A DNA stretch of 35,554 nucleotides from Streptococcus entericus DSM 14446 (GCF_000380025.1 NZ_KB904163.1:1-35554), one strand, 5' to 3'. Counted from the stretch's first letter, positions 7,754 through 15,815 are shown. Notes: generated by a model from the letters alone, not told the origin. Translations and numbers: made by a program.

Positions 7754-7756
7754 TTT
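7703..7756 (-). terminator. Terminator of the membrane-protein gene, built from the same inverted repeat
   Basis: A perfect 18-bp inverted repeat (7703-7720 and 7739-7756, 18-nt loop) starts 1 nt after the stop of the upstream gene. On the minus strand its second arm ends in a run of Ts. It can therefore fold as an intrinsic terminator in RNA while the same DNA forms the NrdR boxes. Confidence 0.65.
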
Positions 7757-7757
7757 A

Positions 7758-9305
7758 CTATTTCTGGTAGAAGTTAAAATAAGTAAACTGGGGTGATGAC
7801 AGGTGCTGGTAATCCTTATCCAACTTCTCCTGTAATTGTTCAGGGAGAGGAAGGGACTTGTTAACAATGACAAAGCTTGCCTGCCCTCGCAACAGCTCAT
7901 CAACAACCTGTTGCTGAGTGGTTTGAGTCATGGGATAAGCGGTGATAATGGGAATCTGACTTGCCGAGGTCAGGTGACTGTCCAGATAAATTGTCGCGGA
8001 TTTATCCCAAGCGTAGATCGATGTTTCACCAGTTACCTCGCTAGACAGATACTGAGCTATCTGCTCTCTTTCAGCTTGAACAGCTTGTTCTGTCAAGATA
8101 GGAGACAAGCGCCAGACTAGCCCAACTAAAAGCAATACCGCAGGAAGATAAGCATGGCTTTTCAACAGACCAACCGATGAGGAGGCTAACTTCTGACGAC
8201 GGGCTGAACGGCTGGTTGCCAAAGTCGTTTTCTCATCAGCCAAGCCCAGACCTGTTAGTAACAGGCCAAACGGCAGTAGCAGCAATAAATCTGTAAATGA
8301 CCAAGATTGCCCAAGTACGGCCACAATTAAGTAACTCAAGGTCAGCAACGCCAGCAAAACAACACTTGCCTTCTGCTCTGCCATGTGTCGAAAAACTTTC
8401 GGCAAAAAGAGCAAACCTGTCAATAGCCCCAACCCAAGGGCAAAGGCGGCATTGACCCCCATAGGCAGAAAACTCATCGTGCCAATGTCGGACAAGCTGC
8501 TGAAGTTCCCAATAAAGGCTTGCTCAAGATAGGGTGTCAACAAATCCAAGTTAACCGCAATATAGGCCAATGGGTAGATGATTAAAATGATACCGAACAC
8601 CATGGCTAATTGTTGATAGAACCCTCTAGCCCAACGTTTTTTAGCGATATTGGAACCGGTGAAAACGACAAAACTGAGCAACCAAAACACTAATGTCCGA
8701 GGCTCCAAAGCTAAAGCCAAGGCAGACACCAGGCCATAAGTGATAAAAATTTCATCGCGCCGCCAGTCATCTAAATAGGTCACCAATAACCATAAACCAA
8801 TCAAAACAAAGGGAGTCGACAGCTGAACGGGAAGAAAGCCACCGAATCCAGCAACGGCATTGACCGCGTAGAAGAACCCAGATAAGCCTAGCGCCTGTCG
8901 GTTATCCCCTGTCCAATAAGACACCAGTTTAAACAGGTAAATCCCTGATAGGTATAAACACCCAAGCTGCATTAGCATCATCCACTGAAGTCCACCTAGG
9001 AATGTGGTTGCAGCAACCAAAGCACTGTAAAGAAGTCCAGATCGGCTAAAAATCGAAACATAAGGCAGTTGCCCTTGAGTAATCCCCCAAGCCATGTAAA
9101 AAATCTGGCTTTGCGGACCATCTGCCGAGGTACTGATGTAAAGGGGAACGAAAGACATGAGAGATACAACCGTACTCCACAGCATCAGGAGAAATTGATG
9201 CGATAGGGGCACTCTGTAATCTCTTAATCTTTTCTTTGGTCGCTCCGCAAGTGGCGCCTCAAGCAATTTGTCCCAATCCTCGGGGTTTAGAAAATGTTCA
9301 CTCAC
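7758..9305 (-). CDS. Polytopic membrane protein, glycosyltransferase-C-like
   Basis: A 515-aa integral membrane protein. A short cytoplasmic N-terminus rich in charged residues is followed by about ten hydrophobic helices (first near residues 37-58) and, after the last helix, an extracytoplasmic tail of about 115 residues. The layout resembles GT-C type, lipid-linked sugar glycosyltransferases and the conserved streptococcal membrane protein usually found next to nrdD. I see no decisive catalytic motif. The start is GTG at 9305, supported by AAGGAG 7 nt upstream; the nearby ATG is out of frame. A long structured leader precedes it. Confidence 0.7.
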   Translation of the reverse strand: MSEHFLNPEDWDKLLEAPLAERPKKRLRDYRVPLSHQFLLMLWSTVVSLMSFVPLYISTSADGPQSQIFYMAWGITQGQLPYVSIFSRSGLLYSALVAATTFLGGLQWMMLMQLGCLYLSGIYLFKLVSYWTGDNRQALGLSGFFYAVNAVAGFGGFLPVQLSTPFVLIGLWLLVTYLDDWRRDEIFITYGLVSALALALEPRTLVFWLLSFVVFTGSNIAKKRWARGFYQQLAMVFGIILIIYPLAYIAVNLDLLTPYLEQAFIGNFSSLSDIGTMSFLPMGVNAAFALGLGLLTGLLFLPKVFRHMAEQKASVVLLALLTLSYLIVAVLGQSWSFTDLLLLLPFGLLLTGLGLADEKTTLATSRSARRQKLASSSVGLLKSHAYLPAVLLLVGLVWRLSPILTEQAVQAEREQIAQYLSSEVTGETSIYAWDKSATIYLDSHLTSASQIPIITAYPMTQTTQQQVVDELLRGQASFVIVNKSLPLPEQLQEKLDKDYQHLSSPQFTYFNFYQK

Positions 9306-9356
9306 GACATATCTCCTTATTCATTTGTAGTTCTTGTATAGCTTGCTGTCAAACTT

Positions 9357-9534
9357 AAAAAACTGGGCATTCAACACCCTGCATTATCCAAGCCTCAAGC
9401 CCAATAATCGGATTTCCAATTTCTCGTCTGGACAATCCGCCTATCCTCAGCACCTAATAGGCATTTTTACACGTGTTTTCTGGAATTTGGTTTCACCAAA
9501 TACTTTTATCCTATTTTGTATGCTCCGTTTGTAT
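9357..9534 (-). ncRNA. Structured, terminated RNA upstream of the membrane-protein gene (6S-like candidate)
   Basis: Transcription from the promoter at 9540-9548 would give an RNA of about 178 nt ending in six Us at 9362-9357. Its ends pair: near the 5' end AAACGGAGCATACAA pairs with TTGAATGCCCAGTTT near the 3' end at 12 of 15 positions. Inside are a perfect TTTGGT-GAA-ACCAAA hairpin, GCCTAT/ATAGGC, and CGGATT...AATCCG with inner TCCA/TGGA. Length, closed ends and lack of an ORF fit a 6S RNA or another independent sRNA. A cis-acting leader with terminator for the downstream gene is the alternative. No named RNA family was recognised with certainty. Confidence 0.45.
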
Positions 9535-9539
9535 CTTTC

Positions 9540-9548
9540 ATTATATCA
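9540..9548 (-). promoter_or_regulatory. Extended -10 promoter of the structured RNA
   Basis: TG-A-TATAAT on the minus strand (9548-9540). No good -35 at the right distance, as is usual for extended -10 promoters. The predicted start is near 9534. Confidence 0.55.
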
Positions 9549-9616
9549 CCTTTTTCAGCTTTTTACTAACTAAAAAAGACCAGCATAAGCTAGCCTTGAA
9601 TCGGTTATAGCCAGAT

Positions 9617-9641
9617 AAAAAACGGCGCTAGACCGTTTTTT
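9617..9641 (-). terminator. Terminator of the ireB-ruvX-DUF1292 operon
   Basis: A perfect 9-bp stem AAAAAACGG-CGCTAGA-CCGTTTTTT, 2 nt after the DUF1292 stop, with T-runs on both strands. Confidence 0.9.
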
Positions 9642-9642
9642 A

Positions 9643-9942
9643 CTATTCTTCATCAACAAAGCTGTTGAAGACTTCTTCGATCATATCCCACTCAGCATCA
9701 GAATCTTCAGGAATTGGCAACAAGTCGCCTTCTGTACCATCTTCATTTTCTGTGTAAGAGTAAGCTTGAATCTCAATCTCACCTGTTTCATCTGCCTCTG
9801 CACCTGCTGGCACTAGGAGGACATAGTTCTTACCGAATTCTTCTCGACCATCAATGGTCAACAAAATTTCAAAGAGGGTTTCGTTGCCCTCTTCATCAAC
9901 GAGGGTAATCACATCGTGATCGTGTTCATGGTTATGTGACAT
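9643..9942 (-). CDS. DUF1292 (YrzB/UPF0473) protein
   Basis: A 99-aa, strongly acidic, cytoplasmic protein with a histidine-rich start ([10 protein letters not shown]) and the core [19 protein letters not shown] typical of DUF1292. Function is not established for the family. It is the last gene of the conserved ireB-ruvX-DUF1292 operon; AAGGAG lies before the ATG, and 17 nt separate it from ruvX. Confidence 0.9.
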   Translation of the reverse strand: MSHNHEHDHDVITLVDEEGNETLFEILLTIDGREEFGKNYVLLVPAGAEADETGEIEIQAYSYTENEDGTEGDLLPIPEDSDAEWDMIEEVFNSFVDEE

Positions 9943-9959
9943 AGTTTCTCCTTTATTTC

Positions 9960-10379
9960 CTAGAACGACCGGTCAAGGTAGTTCTGCAAAATTAGCTGAG
10001 CAGCTAATTTATCAATAACTTTTTTACGCTTGTTACGGCTGACATCTGCTTGCTCAATTAAGAGCCGCTCTGCTTGAACGGTGGTTAGTCGCTCATCTTG
10101 ATAATCAACAGGCAACCCAAACCGTTCAATAAGGAGTTCCCCGTAAGCCTGACTCGCTTCGGCACGAGGACCGAGGCTGTTATTCATGTTCTTTGGCAGA
10201 CCGACGACGAACTTGGTCACTTGATAGTTCTTGACCAACTCTGCTAGGCGATCCAAACCAAACTCACCGTTATCCTCGTTAATTGGAATAATTTCCACAC
10301 CCTGAGCTGTAAACCCTAGCGGGTCACTAATCGCCACTCCGACAGTCTTTGAGCCAACATCCAATCCCATTACTCGCAT
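9960..10379 (-). CDS. ruvX: RuvX/YqgF, RNase H-fold nuclease
   Basis: A 139-aa protein of the YqgF family, which has roles in pre-16S rRNA processing and is also called a putative Holliday-junction resolvase. The conserved start [17 protein letters not shown] (catalytic Asp), the VVGLPKNMN motif, and DERLTT with the second acidic site are all present. Its ATG overlaps the ireB stop by one base (TGATG), so the two are co-translated. Confidence 0.93.
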   Translation of the reverse strand: MRVMGLDVGSKTVGVAISDPLGFTAQGVEIIPINEDNGEFGLDRLAELVKNYQVTKFVVGLPKNMNNSLGPRAEASQAYGELLIERFGLPVDYQDERLTTVQAERLLIEQADVSRNKRKKVIDKLAAQLILQNYLDRSF

Positions 10380-10645
10380 CAGAGGTCTATCCCATTGCCT
10401 TTCAGGTAAAAGCGAACCAACTCTTCAACCAATTCATCACGCTCGTATTTACGAATTTGATTTCTAGCATCGTTATAGCGTGGGACATAAGCTGGGTCCC
10501 CACTCAGGACATAGCCTACGATTTGGTTAATCGGCTGATAGCCTTTTTCGCTCAACGAGCGATAGACAGACGCCAAGGTCTCGCTAATTTCTTTTTTATT
10601 GCCGTCATCCAGTTGAAAACGGACAGTATCTTCTGTAAATCCCAT
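10379..10645 (-). CDS. ireB: IreB family regulatory phosphoprotein (UPF0297/YrzL)
   Basis: An 88-aa soluble protein beginning [14 protein letters not shown], with the conserved [14 protein letters not shown] and [17 protein letters not shown] segments. In Enterococcus the family member IreB is a substrate of the Ser/Thr kinase IreK and affects cephalosporin resistance; the same role here is an inference. It is the first gene of the operon, with GAAGGGG before the ATG. Confidence 0.92.
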   Translation of the reverse strand: MGFTEDTVRFQLDDGNKKEISETLASVYRSLSEKGYQPINQIVGYVLSGDPAYVPRYNDARNQIRKYERDELVEELVRFYLKGNGIDL

Positions 10646-10676
10646 AACGTCCCCTTCTTTCCTTATCTTATTAACT

Positions 10677-10705
10677 ATTATACCTTATTTTTATAATATT
10701 TTCAA
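10677..10705 (-). promoter_or_regulatory. Promoter of the ireB operon
   Basis: On the minus strand TTGAAA (10705-10700) and TATAAT (10682-10677) with exactly 17 bp between them; the start codon lies 31 nt after the -10. Confidence 0.75.
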
Positions 10706-10778
10706 GGACATGCTATCCTTTCGTCACCGAACATTGCTAGCGATTTTTCTCCAAGCTAAGCAAATCAGATTGATAGAT

Positions 10779-10815
10779 AAAAAGGCTGGGTGAACCACTG
10801 CGTCAACCAACCTTT
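10779..10815 (-). terminator. spx terminator
   Basis: On the minus strand a stem of about 12 bp (with G-U pairs) between AAAGGTTGGTTG and CACCCAGCCTTT, followed by TTTTAT, 6 nt after the spx stop. Confidence 0.75.
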
Positions 10816-10821
10816 AATAAC

Positions 10822-11220
10822 CTATAAAGCAGCCCGCAAACGAGCTTCCGAATTTTCAACATCACGCACCGAACGTGGCAAGAAAATGCGAATGTCATCT
10901 TCTTTGTAGCCAACCTGTAGGCGTTTGTTATCTACTAAAATCGGACTTTTCAAAATACGAGGATTTTCTTGAATCAATTCAATCACTTGATTGAGGCTCA
11001 AGTCGTTAACATCCAAATCAAGAGCCTTGACATAACGATTTTTCGACGAAATGATGCTATCAACACCGTTTTCGGTTTTTGATAAGATATCGAGAATTTC
11101 TGCCTTTGTCAAGGGTTCCTTGCCAATATTTTGTTCTTTATATGGTAGTTTGTGGCTGTTTAACCAAGTTTTTGCTTTTTTACATGAGGTGCAACTGGAG
11201 ATGGTATAAATCGTAATCAT
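10822..11220 (-). CDS. spx: Spx, redox-sensing transcriptional regulator
   Basis: A 132-aa ArsC-like protein that binds the RNA polymerase alpha subunit C-terminal domain and controls oxidative-stress genes. The redox switch C10-T-S-C13 is intact. ILKSPILVDNKRLQVGY and the PRSVRDVE tail are typical. The start is ATG at 11220 with AAAGGTGG upstream. Streptococci usually have two Spx paralogues; the place next to ireB and recA is that of the main one (SpxA1-like). Confidence 0.93.
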   Translation of the reverse strand: MITIYTISSCTSCKKAKTWLNSHKLPYKEQNIGKEPLTKAEILDILSKTENGVDSIISSKNRYVKALDLDVNDLSLNQVIELIQENPRILKSPILVDNKRLQVGYKEDDIRIFLPRSVRDVENSEARLRAAL

Positions 11221-11253
11221 TACTGATCCACCTTTCTATCAAGTCATACTACC

Positions 11254-11262
11254 ATTATAACA
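11254..11262 (-). promoter_or_regulatory. spx extended -10 promoter
   Basis: Minus strand TG-T-TATAAT, 33 nt before the spx start; no clear -35. Confidence 0.55.
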
Positions 11263-11274
11263 CAAAGCTAAGAC

Positions 11275-11331
11275 ACTGGTCGTAGGTCTTTAGACCTATT
11301 TTTACGACAAGCTAAAAAACCAGTTTTTTAG
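11275..11331. repeat. Nested inverted repeats upstream of spx
   Basis: ACTGG (11275-11279) pairs with CCAGT (11320-11324). Inside, GTCGTA (11279-11284) pairs with TACGAC (11303-11308) around the palindrome AGGTCTTTAGACCT. An overlapping palindrome CTAAAAAAC-CA-GTTTTTTAG spans 11312-11331. The fold is terminator-like and overlaps the region just upstream of the spx -10, so it might also be an operator. No known family recognised. Confidence 0.45.
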
Positions 11332-11342
11332 GGTTAACAGTA

Positions 11343-11428
11343 ACCCGAGATAAGTACAACAGTCACTTCAACTTCTGATGGCAAGACCCGAGATAAGTAC
11401 AACAGTCACTTCAACTTCTGATGGCAAG
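11343..11428. repeat. Tandem repeat, two exact 43-bp copies
   Basis: Copies at 11343-11385 and 11386-11428 begin ACCCGAGATAAG and end TGATGGCAAG, without mismatch. They abut the 51-bp repeat tract. No gene is apparent; exact identity implies recent duplication. Confidence 0.95.
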
Positions 11429-11655
11429 ACCTAAAACAAGTCACTGGCTTATCGTGCCTATCGTATTGTCGGGGCAAGACCTAAAACAAGCCACTGGCTT
11501 GTCTCGGCTTTTCAATTTTTTTTGCCTCGACCTAAAACAAGCCACTGGCTTGTCTCGGCTTTTCAATTTTTTTTGCCTCGACCTAAAACAAGCCACTGGC
11601 TTATCTCGGCTTTTCAATTTTTTTGCCTCGACCTAAAACAAGCCACTGGCTTGTT
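11429..11655. repeat. Tandem repeat of about 51 bp, 4.5 copies, carrying terminator-like hairpins
   Basis: Units start at 11429 (divergent, 50 bp), 11479 (51), 11530 (51), 11581 (50) and 11631 (partial). Each begins ACCTAAAACAAG and has ACAAG-CCACTGG-CTTGT or a close variant. The last copy joins the recA 3' end, where the full palindrome CTAAAACAAGCCA-C-TGGCTTGTTTTAG (11633-11659) includes the recA stop codon. The array looks like a repeatedly duplicated recA terminator hairpin plus a T-rich spacer. Confidence 0.9.
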
Positions 11656-11659
11656 TTAG
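11633..11659 (-). terminator. recA terminator palindrome
   Basis: A perfect 13-bp inverted repeat around one base, overlapping the recA TAA stop. On the minus strand the second arm ends in TTTTAG. Partial copies recur four times downstream in the repeat tract. Confidence 0.65.
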
Positions 11660-12852
11660 TCCTCCAGATCGATATCGTCATCGTCAAGGTCAAGTTCCAA
11701 GAGGGTATCCTCCTCTTCGATAACCTCGTCAGCTTCTTTTTTCTTGCCTTTAGCCGTTTTCTTGCCTTCGGTCTCGATGGCAGGCAGGTTTTCACCTTCT
11801 TCAGGTTCAATCAGACCGTAGTGAAGTCGTACCTTGCGGTCAATTTCTGCAAAGATGTCAGGGTTCTCTTTGAGGAAATCCTTAGCTTTTTCAGATCCCT
11901 GACCAATTTTTTGATCATTATAAGAATACCACGCACCTGATTTTTTAATAATATCCAAGTTCGTAGCAATAGTCAAAAGTTCACCAGTCTGTGAAATCCC
12001 CTCGCCGAACATGATCTCAACAAGAGCTTCCTTAAATGGTGGCGCAACCTTATTTTTGACAACTTTGATCTTCGTTTCCTTACCGATGCTCTGGTCTTTC
12101 TGATCACCTGTCCCCTTAATTTGGCTTGACCCACGAACGTCTAGACGAACAGAAGCATAGAATTTAAGGGCACGTCCACCAGGTGTGGTCTCAGGACTAC
12201 CGAACATAACACCAACTTTTTCACGGAGCTGGTTGATAAAGATAGCAATCGTTTTGGTTTTGTTGATAGAGGCACCTAGTTTACGCATGGCCTGACTCAT
12301 CATCCGAGCCTGCAAGCCGACATGATTATCACCGATGTCACCATCAATTTCTGCACGCGGTACTAGAGCAGCTACTGAGTCAATAACCACCAAGTCCACC
12401 GCACCTGATTCGATGAGCTTGCCTGCAATTTCTAGCCCCTGCTCTCCGGAGTCTGGCTGAGAAAGGAGCAGTTCATCAATATTAACGCCCAGCGCTTGAG
12501 CATAAATAGGGTCGAGCGCATGCTCCGCATCAATAAAGGCTGCGATGCCACCTTCTTTTTGAACTTGAGCTACCGCATGCAAAGCAACAGTTGTCTTACC
12601 AGAGCTTTCCGGTCCATAAATCTCGATAATCCGCCCTTTGGGATACCCACCTGCACCCAAAGCAATGTCCAAGGCCAGAGAACCTGAACTAATCACTTGA
12701 ACCTTTTGCTCCGCTCGCTCGCCGAGCTTCATAATGGCACCTTTACCAAAGTCCTTTTCGATTTGCTCAAGGGCTTTATTTAGCGCTTTTTCACGCTCTT
12801 CACCAAATTTTTTAGTGATGTCTTCTAATTTCTTTGTCTGTTTTTTAGCCAT
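11656..12852 (-). CDS. recA: RecA recombinase
   Basis: A 398-aa strand-exchange ATPase for homologous recombination, also essential for natural transformation. Walker A GPESSGKT is at residues 80-87. Walker B (LVVIDS), the L1 loop region and the INQLREK segment are intact, and the C-terminal tail is very acidic ([11 protein letters not shown]), slightly longer than average. AAAGGAG precedes the ATG. It lies 26 nt after cinA and can be read both from the SigX box before cinA and from its own promoter in the cinA 3' end. Confidence 0.98.
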   Translation of the reverse strand: MAKKQTKKLEDITKKFGEEREKALNKALEQIEKDFGKGAIMKLGERAEQKVQVISSGSLALDIALGAGGYPKGRIIEIYGPESSGKTTVALHAVAQVQKEGGIAAFIDAEHALDPIYAQALGVNIDELLLSQPDSGEQGLEIAGKLIESGAVDLVVIDSVAALVPRAEIDGDIGDNHVGLQARMMSQAMRKLGASINKTKTIAIFINQLREKVGVMFGSPETTPGGRALKFYASVRLDVRGSSQIKGTGDQKDQSIGKETKIKVVKNKVAPPFKEALVEIMFGEGISQTGELLTIATNLDIIKKSGAWYSYNDQKIGQGSEKAKDFLKENPDIFAEIDRKVRLHYGLIEPEEGENLPAIETEGKKTAKGKKKEADEVIEEEDTLLELDLDDDDIDLED

Positions 12853-12877
12853 GTTGTCTCCTTTTAATCACTTTTTC

Positions 12878-12886
12878 ATTATACCA
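12878..12886 (-). promoter_or_regulatory. recA vegetative promoter within the cinA stop region
   Basis: Minus strand TG-G-TATAAT; the TATAAT (12883-12878) contains the cinA stop codon. It gives recA a basal extended -10 promoter independent of competence. Confidence 0.55.
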
Positions 12887-14132
12887 TAGTTTTGTCAGAA
12901 CAGATAGCCTGACGAACGAGATTTAGGGCGTGCAAGACGGCAATCTGACGGATATGCTGCCTACCACGGTCACCGATGGTCAGCTTGTGACTTATGACGC
13001 CATGCTCTGTTGCAAGTCCTAGATAAACCGTTCCAACGCTCTGCCCCTCAAGCTCCACTGGTCCAGCTACACCCGTCAGGGCAACTCCTAAATCACTACC
13101 TGTCAATCGCCTACTCTGCTCTGCCATTGCCTCCGCAGCAACCGCCGATACTGTCCCGTGCTGGCGTAACAGCTCAGGTGAGATCCCCAGCATCTGCGCC
13201 TTTTGTTCCAGACTATAGGTGACGAAACCACCTTTGAAAATAGCTGAGCTACCGGCCTGCTCTGTCAGGGTTGCTTGCAAGAGCCCGCCTGTCAGGCTCT
13301 CTGCTGCGGTCAAGGTCAGCTGGCGCTCCTTGAGGAGATTAACCACCACAGCTGCGAGCGAGTTGTCCTCGCCATAGCCATAGAGACAGTCCGCTAACCC
13401 CTCATGGGCTAGGATTGTCGCCTCCAGCTGGTCAAATGCAGCATCTGCCAACTCTTGACGACTACTCTTGGTCGACAAGCGTAGGGTGACCTCGCCTGTC
13501 TTGGCATAAGGGGCGATGGTCGGATCTGTCTGATTGGCGATGAGGTCTGCGAGTACGGTCACTAGTTGACTCTCCCCAATCCCGATAAACCGTAAAACAC
13601 GGGAGTAAAGCCGCTGTCCATCTGATAAAAAGGGTAAGAGCTGTTCTTGCACCATGGGCTTGAGCTCGCTCGGTGGACCAGGCAGGACAACATAGGTCAC
13701 CCCACCTTGCTCCACTAACCCACCAACGGCCAAGCCTGTTCGATTGGGCAGGGGGCGACTACCTGCAACCAGTTCAGCCTGCCGGTCATTATTTGGGGTA
13801 CGATGATAAGTGGGGCGGCTGGCAAAAAAATGGTCCAGCTTAGCCATCGCATCTGGATCAGCAATCAAGTCTCGCCCCAGAAACTCAGCCAAGGTCTGCT
13901 TAGTCAAGTCATCCTCGGTCGGACCCAAACCACCACAGAGGATGACTAGTTGACTGCGGTCTTTAGCCAGTTCAAGCACCGACAGCAGCCTGTCTCGGTT
14001 ATCGCCGACCGCTGTCTGAAAGTAAACATCTACGCCAATTTCTGCCATTTTTTCCGCCAAATACTGGGCGTTTGTGTTGACGATTTGCCCTGTCAATAGC
14101 TCTGTTCCAACGGTAATCAGCTCTGCTCTCAT
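12879..14132 (-). CDS. cinA: CinA, competence/damage-inducible protein
   Basis: A 417-aa two-domain protein: an N-terminal MoCF/MoaB-like domain (residues 1 to about 170; [21 protein letters not shown]) and a C-terminal nicotinamide-nucleotide amidohydrolase-like domain ([25 protein letters not shown]). In pneumococcus CinA is co-transcribed with recA during competence and helps bring RecA to the membrane. Here a SigX box lies 17 bp upstream of the ATG, and AGGAGG is 6 bp before the start. Confidence 0.96.
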   Translation of the reverse strand: MRAELITVGTELLTGQIVNTNAQYLAEKMAEIGVDVYFQTAVGDNRDRLLSVLELAKDRSQLVILCGGLGPTEDDLTKQTLAEFLGRDLIADPDAMAKLDHFFASRPTYHRTPNNDRQAELVAGSRPLPNRTGLAVGGLVEQGGVTYVVLPGPPSELKPMVQEQLLPFLSDGQRLYSRVLRFIGIGESQLVTVLADLIANQTDPTIAPYAKTGEVTLRLSTKSSRQELADAAFDQLEATILAHEGLADCLYGYGEDNSLAAVVVNLLKERQLTLTAAESLTGGLLQATLTEQAGSSAIFKGGFVTYSLEQKAQMLGISPELLRQHGTVSAVAAEAMAEQSRRLTGSDLGVALTGVAGPVELEGQSVGTVYLGLATEHGVISHKLTIGDRGRQHIRQIAVLHALNLVRQAICSDKTMV

Positions 14133-14149
14133 AAGTCCTCCTAATCAGT

Positions 14150-14157
14150 TATTCGTA
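14150..14157 (-). promoter_or_regulatory. SigX (CIN) box of cinA-recA
   Basis: Minus strand TACGAATA, an exact match to the CIN-box consensus recognised by ComX/SigX polymerase, 17 bp before the cinA ATG and directly after the tag stop codon. It is the only exact copy I see in the window and ties cinA-recA to the comX-comR-comS block at the left end. Confidence 0.85.
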
Positions 14158-14158
14158 A

Positions 14159-14725
14159 TCACTGGGTATTTTTGCAAAAACAAGTATCTTCATGGTCGTT
14201 AACCAACCCCGCAGCCTGTAAATACGAGTAAACACAGACTGGTCCGACAAAGGTAAAGCCTCGTTTTTTCAAGTCTTTGGATAAGGCTTGAGACAAGGTC
14301 GTCTGAGTAGGGGCTCGGCTGTAGTCACTGACAGGATTAACCTGAGGTTGACCATTTACCCAACTCCAGAGGTAGCGGTCAAAGCTGCCAAACTCAGTCT
14401 GCACTCGCTGAAAAGCCCGAGCATTTTGCCGTGTGGCATAGAGTTTGGCTCGGTGACGGATGATGTCTGGGTTGACCAGCAGACGGTCCAGCTCCTCGTC
14501 GGTCATCTGAGCCACCTTATCCACGGCGTAGCCGTGAAAAGCTGAGCGAAAAGCCGAACGCTTGTTAAGAACAGTTTCCCAAGAGAGCCCTGCTTGATAG
14601 GTTTCTAGGCAGAGCAGCTCAAAAAGCTTGTGGTCGTTGTGGAGAGGGAGTCCCCACTCCTCGTCATGATAAGCAACATAAAGAGGGTTACTGATTTTCA
14701 CCCAAGAACAACGTATTTTTTCCAT
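14159..14725 (-). CDS. tag: DNA-3-methyladenine glycosylase I
   Basis: A 188-aa base-excision repair glycosylase removing 3-methyladenine. It starts MEKIRCSW, followed by YHDEEWGLPLHND and FELLCLETYQAGLSW as in the Tag family. The zinc site includes the early Cys and the C-terminal H-x-D-x-C-x-C (NDHEDTCFCKN). The tag-cinA-recA order is common in streptococci. The start is only 6 nt after a TATACT -10 and no ribosome-binding site is seen. Confidence 0.95.
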   Translation of the reverse strand: MEKIRCSWVKISNPLYVAYHDEEWGLPLHNDHKLFELLCLETYQAGLSWETVLNKRSAFRSAFHGYAVDKVAQMTDEELDRLLVNPDIIRHRAKLYATRQNARAFQRVQTEFGSFDRYLWSWVNGQPQVNPVSDYSRAPTQTTLSQALSKDLKKRGFTFVGPVCVYSYLQAAGLVNDHEDTCFCKNTQ

Positions 14726-14731
14726 GGGATA

Positions 14732-14740
14732 AGTATAACA
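14732..14740 (-). promoter_or_regulatory. tag extended -10 promoter, predicted leaderless start
   Basis: Minus strand TG-T-TATACT followed by six bases and then the ATG at 14725, so the RNA is expected to begin at the A of the start codon. Same layout as ruvB. Confidence 0.5.
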
Positions 14741-14741
14741 T

Positions 14742-14771
14742 AAAAAGCACCTGATGAACTGTCAGTGCTTT
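14742..14771 (-). terminator. Terminator of the bacteriocin/ABC operon
   Basis: Minus strand AAAGCAC (14771-14765) pairs with GTGCTTT (14750-14744) and is followed by TT. The first arm overlaps the stop of the last operon gene. Confidence 0.75.
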
Positions 14772-15145
14772 AGAATATACTCTAACATGAGGTGTTTAGC
14801 CAATATAGCGCCGATAATAAACAATAATAAACCGACAACGCGAAAAAAGTCGCTGGGAAGGATAATGAACAAACCAACCTCCCAGATAAGGACGGGCAGT
14901 AACTGCCATCTGAGTTGGCTGAGAAATGATGCCGTTAGTAGCTGGTGGTGCGGTCTGCCTAACAGGTGATGAATGCGAAACTCTTTTCGCTTTGACAGCA
15001 TCATCATGTAAAAAAAGATTAGGTTTAGAAGATAAAGGGCGCTCAGCCAAAGCAAGCCTTCTACTGGTTCTTTCCAGTGAAAAAAGATACTCATCAACAA
15101 ACTGGTATAGAGGTTAAGCAAGCGAATCCGCCACTCATGCATCAT
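14762..15145 (-). CDS. Small four-helix membrane protein of the bacteriocin ABC operon
   Basis: A 127-aa protein, mostly hydrophobic, with about four membrane helices (near residues 8-25, 28-50, 80-98, 100-120) joined by a basic loop (SKRKEFRIHHLLGRPHHQ). It overlaps the ABC ATPase gene by 11 nt and has GAGGGGG before tandem ATGs, so it is co-translated. No family recognised. By position it may be an immunity protein or an exporter partner; this is inference. Confidence 0.65.
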   Translation of the reverse strand: MMHEWRIRLLNLYTSLLMSIFFHWKEPVEGLLWLSALYLLNLIFFYMMMLSKRKEFRIHHLLGRPHHQLLTASFLSQLRWQLLPVLIWEVGLFIILPSDFFRVVGLLLFIIGAILAKHLMLEYILKH

Positions 15146-15815
15146 CTGAGCCCCCTCGTGTCATCAGCTTCAAACGGTAATCACTAATCTGATAAACCTT
15201 ATCGGCTATGGCTGTCAAGCGGTCATCGTGGGTAGCGATGATGATGATTTTCCCGTCGGCTTTTAAGGTGTTAAATAACTCTATGACCAGCTGAAAGTTG
15301 TCTGCATCAAGATTGCTAGTCGGTTCATCGGCAAGAATAATATCTGGATCCAAAAGAATACTACGGATAATGGCTGCCCGCTGTTTTTGACCGCCCGAGA
15401 TGCGCTTTACCTTAGTCTCCAGAACATCTGATACCTCAAATTGGTCAGCTAATTGACGAGCCTTGTCTTCAAGGCTTGACTTGTCTGCTGAACGACGATA
15501 CAAGGCAGGCAACAACAAGTTCTCAAGCACGGTATAGTCGTCAATCAAGGCAAAATCTTGTAAGATATAGCCGATATGACGGTTACGAAAACGGCTCATC
15601 TGCTTATCATCTTGACAAAAAATCTCATTGCCACGGTAATGATAGCTGCCATCATCCATTGATTTTACCCCAGCTATCATATCCAGCAGGGTTGACTTCC
15701 CAATGCCGGACTTACCCATCAGCAAAACGATTTGACCCGCTTCAACTGTCAGGTCTATGCCTGAAAAAATCTGCTTGTCCTTGTAGGATTTTTTAACTTG
15801 TTTCAACTCAAGCAT
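15135..15815 (-). CDS. ABC transporter ATPase, lactococcin-972-locus type
   Basis: A 226-aa ABC ATPase with Walker A GKSGIGKST (residues 34-42), signature ISGGQKQR (139-146), Walker B ILADEP (160-165) and H-loop THDD. It resembles the MacB/LolD-like ATPases paired with FtsX-type permeases, including those found with lactococcin 972 bacteriocins. It overlaps the upstream permease gene by 8 nt and has GAGGAGG 7 nt before the ATG. It probably powers the two permeases encoded just before it, either for peptide export or for self-protection. Confidence 0.85.
   Translation of the reverse strand: MLELKQVKKSYKDKQIFSGIDLTVEAGQIVLLMGKSGIGKSTLLDMIAGVKSMDDGSYHYRGNEIFCQDDKQMSRFRNRHIGYILQDFALIDDYTVLENLLLPALYRRSADKSSLEDKARQLADQFEVSDVLETKVKRISGGQKQRAAIIRSILLDPDIILADEPTSNLDADNFQLVIELFNTLKADGKIIIIATHDDRLTAIADKVYQISDYRLKLMTRGGSDDA

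Noticed and set aside
9334..9573. 79-codon plus-strand ORF opposite the structured RNA
   Set aside because: No ribosome site, composition of a chance frame, and it overlaps a well-formed RNA fold and promoter on the other strand.
11421..11636. Plus-strand ORF with three copies of a 17-residue repeat (DLKQATGLSRLFNFFCL)
   Set aside because: It is only the in-frame reading of the 51-bp repeats, with no ribosome site, and the 50-bp units break the phase. A repeat effect, not a gene.
11343..11655. Possible CRISPR array
   Set aside because: Units are directly adjacent without unique spacers, and no cas gene is present. Ordinary tandem repeats.
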